Assembly (NCBI GenBank): GCA_964544475.1
Contig: CAZJBS010000006.1
Span: 62,001-126,000 of the forward strand
Source: CAZJBS01 sp964544475
GTDB taxonomy: Bacteria > CLD3 > SB21
Direction of reading: 5' to 3'
DNA: 64,000 nucleotides
The position numbers and the translations under genes are program-made. The notes below the pieces were generated by a model. The model ran no database searches. It saw nothing but the letters and a program-made list of their open reading frames with translations, and was not told the origin of the DNA. Every line of letters begins with the position of its first letter. Position 1 is the first letter of the stretch. Of the stretch, positions 59,625-64,000 are shown piece after piece.

Positions 59625-60176
59625 GTGAAAGTATACTGGATAGCGTTTGCGGTCGTGATCCTGGATCAGGCGACCAAACTGGCCGTGAAGGCCACGATGG
59701 CCATGCATCAGGTCGTTCAAGTGTTGGGGACGACGGTACAGTTGACTTATCTGGAAAACCCGGGCATGGCTTTTGGGATACGCTTTTTTGAGACACACCC
59801 CTTCTGGGGCCGGTGGTTTTTTTCGGCGGTATCCATCATCGCCTCTTTCGGTTTGATCTGGTATATTTATCGCATGCGTGCCGAAAGCCGCGTCTACCGG
59901 ATCGCCCTGGCCCTTATTTTGGGTGGCGCCATCGGCAACCTGATCGATCGGGTTCTGTACGGCCGCGTGGTGGATTTCATTGATATGGATATGCCGGATG
60001 TGATGGGCCTTCAACGCTGGTATGTATTCAACATAGCCGATGCGGCAGTGGTATGCGGTATGATCCTGATGACCGGATTTGTCCTTTTCGCGAAATCCCA
60101 CCATCGCGATTCATCCGCCATCCCCAATGACGAACACATGGCCATGAAAAACAAGCCGGAAACGGCAACGGAATAA
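59625..60176 (+). CDS. lspA: Lipoprotein signal peptidase LspA
   Basis: 183 residues, four membrane helices. It removes the signal peptide of prolipoproteins; this window encodes several. The conserved blocks are DQATKLAVK, LENPGMAFG, GGAIGNLIDRVLYGRVVDFID (catalytic Asp pair, split by the GRVVDF segment) and FNIADAAVVCGM. GTG start with AAGG 7 bases upstream. The C-terminal 20 residues form a hydrophilic tail. Confidence 0.96.
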   Translation: MKVYWIAFAVVILDQATKLAVKATMAMHQVVQVLGTTVQLTYLENPGMAFGIRFFETHPFWGRWFFSAVSIIASFGLIWYIYRMRAESRVYRIALALILGGAIGNLIDRVLYGRVVDFIDMDMPDVMGLQRWYVFNIADAAVVCGMILMTGFVLFAKSHHRDSSAIPNDEHMAMKNKPETATE

Positions 60177-60246
60177 ACAATTTTTGCCGACGTTCAAAGC
60201 TCAGTTAAGGACTTACATCATCCGATCCATATACAAGGAGAATGGC

Positions 60247-60579
60247 ATGAGTCATCCTTTGGTACTCAGTGACGATTCATTCGAAAATGAAGTGATCAAG
60301 TCGGACGTTCCGGTCATGGTTGATTTTTGGGCCACGTGGTGCGCACCCTGCCGCATGATTGCCCCCGTCGTTGAAGAAATGGCCCGTGAGTATGACGGCA
60401 AAGCCAAAGTCTGCAAGATTGATGTCGACGCCAATCCAATGGTTGCGTCCAAGTATGGCATCATGAGCATTCCGAGCATCCTTTTCTTCAAAGGTGGCAA
60501 ACTTGTCGACAAGGTGGTCGGCGCCGTTCCGAAAAATCAACTCGTCTCCCGGCTGAATACTGCTATGTCGGCCACGTGA
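60247..60579 (+). CDS. trxA: Thioredoxin TrxA
   Basis: 110 residues. Disulfide reductase with the active site FWATWCAPCRMIAP, cis-proline SIPSILFFKGG and the usual beta-alpha pattern. The ATG at 60247 has AAGGAG 6 bases upstream; the longer frame to 60184 lacks a ribosome site. The reductase gene trxB lies at 30.1 kb. Candidate member of the SigR-like regulon, but no promoter of that type was seen directly before it. Confidence 0.97.
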   Translation: MSHPLVLSDDSFENEVIKSDVPVMVDFWATWCAPCRMIAPVVEEMAREYDGKAKVCKIDVDANPMVASKYGIMSIPSILFFKGGKLVDKVVGAVPKNQLVSRLNTAMSAT

Positions 60580-60617
60580 CCGACCTCTGTCCGCTTCCAC
60601 CAGCGCTATTGTCCGAT

Positions 60618-60645
60618 GCCCGCCTCCAAGGCGGGCCTTTTATTT
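60618..60645 (+). terminator. Intrinsic terminator after trxA
   Basis: GCCCGCCT / AGGCGGGC stem with loop CCA, then CTTTTATTT. Confidence 0.92.
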
Positions 60646-60693
60646 GGATACTCTACGACACCGATCCTGAGTCATCTATGAAGGGACTGCACT

Positions 60694-61227
60694 TTGGATA
60701 CAATCCTCGTTACCGACACAGCGGCCATCCATAAGCTGGCCCTGGAGCGCATCGATGAGAATCTGGCTTTCCGAACTTACCTGAAATCGATGCCTTCTTC
60801 TGCGGTGGACGACGTATTTGGCCGGATGGGTGCTCAGATTGCACCGCTCATTGACTGCACGGCATGCGGCAACTGCTGCCGGCATCTTCAAGCGCCGGTA
60901 TTGTCGGCTGAAATTCCTATCTTGGCCTCGGCAACCGGGCATTCAGAGAAGACCTTCAAAGCGACCTTTCTTGAAAAGACTCCCGCGCATTGGCACATGC
61001 GTCATGAGCCCTGCGCCTTTCTGGATGGGAACCGTTGTTCCGTTTACGACCATCGCCCCGGCGCTTGCCGGTCGTATCCCCATTTGACAGAATCCTCCAT
61101 ACAGCACAGGCTCTATGGGGTCTTGGACAATTACGCCATTTGTCCGATTGTGTTCAATGTCGTCGAAGGGGTGAAAGTTGAGCTGGGCTTTGATGTCGGA
61201 TCCCCATCCGAGCGTTCCCTACCCTGA
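60694..61227 (+). CDS. YkgJ-family cysteine-cluster (Fe-S/zinc) protein
   Basis: 177 residues. Typical CxxCxxCC start CTACGNCCRHLQAP. Later come HEPCAFLDGNRCSVYDHRP, RSYP and ICPIVF, giving the eight-cysteine UPF0153/YkgJ pattern thought to hold an Fe-S cluster or zinc. Function unknown. TTG start; an ATG at 60678 is out of frame. The last 9 bases overlap the convergent desulfurase gene. Confidence 0.9.
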   Translation: MDTILVTDTAAIHKLALERIDENLAFRTYLKSMPSSAVDDVFGRMGAQIAPLIDCTACGNCCRHLQAPVLSAEIPILASATGHSEKTFKATFLEKTPAHWHMRHEPCAFLDGNRCSVYDHRPGACRSYPHLTESSIQHRLYGVLDNYAICPIVFNVVEGVKVELGFDVGSPSERSLP

Positions 61228-62379
61228 CGTCGGCGTGGACAACCGGCGCATTACAGACAGAATCGATGAGATGAGTTGTTCAATCTCTTGTTGAGTTGTC
61301 GGACGGCCCATCGATATCCTGACTGCCCCGATAGCGCTGTCACGGTCGGCACCGATAGCCTGCAACACATGAGATACACGAATGGCGCCCGAGGAGCAGG
61401 CCGATCCCGTGGAAACGGCGATACCTTCCAAATCGAGGCACGTGGCCAGGTCGTCGCCGGAGATACCCGGCAGCGAAACGCTCAGATGTCCCGGTAATCG
61501 ATTCTCCGGTGGGCCATTAAGCACAATGGATGGAATCTCCTGACGTAACCGGTTCCACAGCCACTTCCTCAGTGCCGTCAAACGTTCTCCGTCATCGTTC
61601 ATGCGCTGGATGGCCAACTCAGCCGCCTTTCCGAAACCTACAATGCCTGCCACATTCTCGGTCCCCGCGCGTTTGCCTCTTTCCTGGGCTCCACCATACA
61701 ACAAAGGCGTCAGCGTGATGCCCTGACGGATGTACAAGGCGCCGATCCCTTTCGGGCCATACAGCTTGTGGGCGGACATGGACAATAAGTCGACCTTCAT
61801 GGTTTCGACATTCAACGGCAGCTTGCCGGCGCTCTGCACCGCATCGGTATGGAAGATCACCCCCCGTGAACGGGCCAAGGCGCCGATTTCCTCAATGGGA
61901 GTAATGGATCCGATTTCGTTATTGACATGCATCAGCGAAATAAGAACCGTACTATCTTTGGTTGATGAAGCGACATTCGAAGCACTCACGACTCCCTCCG
62001 AATCACAAGGCACATACGTCACGTCGAAACCAAGATGTTCCAGCGCTTCCGCGCTGTGAAGCACCGCGTGGTGTTCTGCGCGAGATGTGATGACGTGGCG
62101 GCCTTTGTCGCGTCCGGCCAATGCCGACCCAATAACGGCCATGTTGTCCGCCTCGGTCCCCCCGGCGGTGAAGACAATTTCGGATGGTCGCGCGCCGACA
62201 AGAGACGCCACCTGCTCACGGGCGTTTTCCACCGCTATCCTGGCCGTTCTGCCGAAGGCATGAAGACTGGATGGGTTGCCATAAACAGACGACAGGTACG
62301 GCATCATGGCTTCGAGCACCTCCGGATCGACGGGGGTCGTGGCGCTATAGTCCATATATATTCGTTTTTCAGCCATCAT
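61219..62379 (-). CDS. Cysteine desulfurase (IscS/NifS family)
   Basis: 386 residues. A PLP enzyme that mobilises cysteine sulfur for Fe-S clusters and tRNA thiolation. YMDYSATTPVDPEVL opens it; HTDAVQSAGKLP, the PLP Lys205 (SAHKLYGPKG) and the persulfide Cys328 in STGSACSSG follow. The short loop at Cys328 suits the IscS/NifS group. It starts ATGATG; the first ATG overlaps the alr stop. Partner for the ErpA-type carrier at 15.4 kb. Confidence 0.95.
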   Translation of the reverse strand: MMAEKRIYMDYSATTPVDPEVLEAMMPYLSSVYGNPSSLHAFGRTARIAVENAREQVASLVGARPSEIVFTAGGTEADNMAVIGSALAGRDKGRHVITSRAEHHAVLHSAEALEHLGFDVTYVPCDSEGVVSASNVASSTKDSTVLISLMHVNNEIGSITPIEEIGALARSRGVIFHTDAVQSAGKLPLNVETMKVDLLSMSAHKLYGPKGIGALYIRQGITLTPLLYGGAQERGKRAGTENVAGIVGFGKAAELAIQRMNDDGERLTALRKWLWNRLRQEIPSIVLNGPPENRLPGHLSVSLPGISGDDLATCLDLEGIAVSTGSACSSGAIRVSHVLQAIGADRDSAIGAVRISMGRPTTQQEIEQLISSILSVMRRLSTPTSG

Positions 62380-63461
62380 GATGGTATGTAAAGACGTGGT
62401 ACGCGTGCGTTAATCATACAGGTCACTTCGTAGGGTATCGTTCCCATTTTGTCCGCCAATTCGGATGCCGTGACTTCCGCCGAGCCCATCCGTCCAATGA
62501 GCACCACCGGATCGCCCACATCGACCGCATCATCTCCCACATTGACCATTAATTGATCCATGCATACCGCGCCAACAACCGGGTAACGATGCCCGCGTAT
62601 TAATACGTGAGCTTTGTTGCTGAGAAGGCGCGAGTACCCGTCGCCGTAGCCGATGGGTACCGTGACAATACGACACGCCCGATCCGTCTTGTAGGTATGG
62701 CCATAACTGATGCCTGTGTTCGCCGCCACGTTTTTGATGAAAACGACTTTCGAACTCAACGTCAGAACTGGGCGAAGATCCAGCGCTCTGGAAACCTGAG
62801 GCGACGGATAAATGCCGTAGAGACTGATGCCCGGCCGGACCAAATCACCCAATGAATCCGTGATATTCGCAATGGCGCCACTATTGGCCATGTGCTTAAG
62901 CGGAATGTCGATACCGATCTTCCGGATTTCATTCAACACATCGTCAAACCGCTGCCATTGCACATCGGCAAACGCCCGATCACCTTCGTCCGACGTCGCG
63001 AAATGGGAATAAATCCCAACGATTTCCAGATTCTTCAACTGCGCGACGCGTTTGACGAACTCAACCGCAAAACCAGCCGAAACGCCAATGCGTTCCATGC
63101 CCGTGTCGATTTTCAGGTGTACCCTGGCTTTCTGGCCGCCGCTTGATTCACTGATATGTTTGGCCAGTTCCAGTGAGGAAACCGTTATTTCAAGATCGTT
63201 TTGGATGAACTTTTTTACCTGATAGCCAAGGATACCGCCCATGACAAGGATAGGAGCATCGATATCATTTTGCCTGAGAAAAAGTCCTTCTTCAAGAAAT
63301 CCGACGCCGATGTACTCCACGCCGTTGGCGATGGCACGTTTGGTCACTTCCAGGATGCCATGACCGTAAGCATTGGCTTTCACGATGGCCATGATCTTAC
63401 GCGGCCCAATGCACGCCCTGATCTGGCGAATATTATGATCCACCGCAGCCAGATCAATCAC
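62376..63461 (-). CDS. alr: Alanine racemase Alr
   Basis: 361 residues from the GTG at 63461. Supplies D-alanine for peptidoglycan. PLP Lys28 is in AIVKANAYGHG, the KIDTGMERIG loop follows, and the second base Tyr is in GISYGHTYKT. The family's usual opening RPTxAxIDL is encoded just upstream of this GTG (RPTHAVIDL), so the true start is probably earlier. The frame runs back to the PNP stop at 63525, but the only candidates there are non-standard (ATT at 63521 would give 381 residues). No ribosome site is clear for any start. Confidence 0.93.
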   Translation of the reverse strand: MIDLAAVDHNIRQIRACIGPRKIMAIVKANAYGHGILEVTKRAIANGVEYIGVGFLEEGLFLRQNDIDAPILVMGGILGYQVKKFIQNDLEITVSSLELAKHISESSGGQKARVHLKIDTGMERIGVSAGFAVEFVKRVAQLKNLEIVGIYSHFATSDEGDRAFADVQWQRFDDVLNEIRKIGIDIPLKHMANSGAIANITDSLGDLVRPGISLYGIYPSPQVSRALDLRPVLTLSSKVVFIKNVAANTGISYGHTYKTDRACRIVTVPIGYGDGYSRLLSNKAHVLIRGHRYPVVGAVCMDQLMVNVGDDAVDVGDPVVLIGRMGSAEVTASELADKMGTIPYEVTCMINARVPRLYIPS

Positions 63462-63524
63462 GGCATGGGTGGGCCGAATGTCCCTGAGTATGTTGTAGTA
63501 GGCGTCCGTAGAGTACTCAATGAT

Positions 63525-64000
63525 CTAAAAACGGCGAATAACTTCGACTAGCAGTCGATGAAATGAATTTTTGACACGATTGGCTGTAATTGTGACTTCT
63601 TCATGACTTAAGGGGCTTGAGCTTATGCCGGTTCCGAGGTTCGTAATGCAGCTAATTCCCAACACGCGCATGCCCTGGTGTTTGGCGACGATGACTTCGG
63701 GTACCGTTGACATCCCAACGGCATCGGCGCCGAGACGTTGGAACATCCTGACTTCGGCTCTGGTTTCATAGGTCGGACCTGGGTTTGCGCAGTATACTCC
63801 TCGTTGAGTCCGGATGCCGAGGCGAACGGCCGCGGCCTCCGCATCCCGGATGTATTCCGGATCATAATCCGAGGCCATATCCGGAAATCTGGGTCCGTGG
63901 TCTTCATAGTTCGGTCCACGCAGCGGATTATCAAAAAGGAAATTGATATGGCTGGTGATAAACATCAGATCGCCTGGACTGAATGCCCTATTCACGGCAC
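63525..64000 (-). CDS. Purine nucleoside phosphorylase, C-terminal part (cut by window edge)
   Basis: About 158 residues; the start lies beyond the right edge and the frame is open to base 64000. It splits purine nucleosides with phosphate for salvage. PGDLMFITSHINF, NPLRGPNYEDHGPRFPDM, GVYCANPGPTYETRAEVRM, the GADAVGMSTVPEVIVAKHQG block and LGISCITNLGTGIS are diagnostic of the trimeric PNP (PunA/DeoD-II) family. Followed immediately by alr. Confidence 0.95.
   Translation of the reverse strand, partial: AVNRAFSPGDLMFITSHINFLFDNPLRGPNYEDHGPRFPDMASDYDPEYIRDAEAAAVRLGIRTQRGVYCANPGPTYETRAEVRMFQRLGADAVGMSTVPEVIVAKHQGMRVLGISCITNLGTGISSSPLSHEEVTITANRVKNSFHRLLVEVIRRF

Overview
The window is 64 kb of gene-dense bacterial chromosome. 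No gap without a gene exceeds about 280 bases. I see no tRNA or rRNA gene, no CRISPR array, no insertion sequence and no phage. The gene content suggests an uncultured Gram-negative-type bacterium of the FCB superphylum or a neighbouring candidate phylum. The reasons are a GGGPS/PcrB-family prenyl-glyceryl-phosphate synthase, the IleRS2-type isoleucyl-tRNA synthetase, the futalosine route to menaquinone, many lipoproteins, and a giant secreted caspase/WD40/beta-helix protein. This placement is inference; no marker here fixes the phylum. GTG and TTG starts are common.

Left end (1-5.5 kb, minus strand): a protein-quality-control block in transcription order dnaK, fmdB-type zinc ribbon, htpX, a decayed J-protein gene, htrA and lon (cut by the left edge). 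A regulatory gap separates it from a secreted phospholipase-D-like protein (plus). Next come apgM-sixA-ppx (minus, tightly coupled). Then, on the plus strand, mqnE-mqnB-mqnD of the futalosine pathway, a small membrane protein, a metal-binding HMA lipoprotein, and a cysteine-rich protein of unknown function.

15.4-31.5 kb (minus): an ErpA-type Fe-S carrier, a 1468-residue TPR lipoprotein with an embedded C39-like cysteine peptidase, and a 2042-residue secreted caspase-like protein with three WD40 propellers. Two of those propellers are an exact 960-base tandem duplication. Next are an AgmX/PglI-like protein, AMMECR1, AroE, two lipoproteins, thioredoxin reductase and a membrane protein.

31.6-47 kb (minus): a long chemosensory operon. 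It runs maf, a RodZ-like protein, a chemoreceptor, GGGPS, a DUF2064 transferase, CheW, CheR-TPR, a two-CW/CheW fusion, a second chemoreceptor, CheA-REC, CheB, a REC-GAF-HATPase protein, a HEAT-like protein and DUF2752. The order matches Wsp-type alternative-function chemosensory systems. The output protein is not a diguanylate cyclase but a kinase-like protein whose H-box histidine is asparagine.

47-64 kb: a biotin-dependent carboxyltransferase and a beta-helix lipoprotein (minus); glnE coupled to a UmuD-sized LexA-type peptidase with no DNA-binding domain, then nadE (plus); an ECF12/SigR-like sigma factor with an RsrA-like zinc anti-sigma factor (minus); ileS, a DksA/TraR protein, lspA, trxA and a YkgJ protein (plus); and at the right edge a purine nucleoside phosphorylase (partial), alr and an IscS-type desulfurase (minus).

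The observations most worth following are the WD40/caspase protein and its C39-TPR neighbour, the Wsp-like array with a pseudo-kinase output, the J-protein relic, and the SigR/RsrA pair with a matching upstream promoter.
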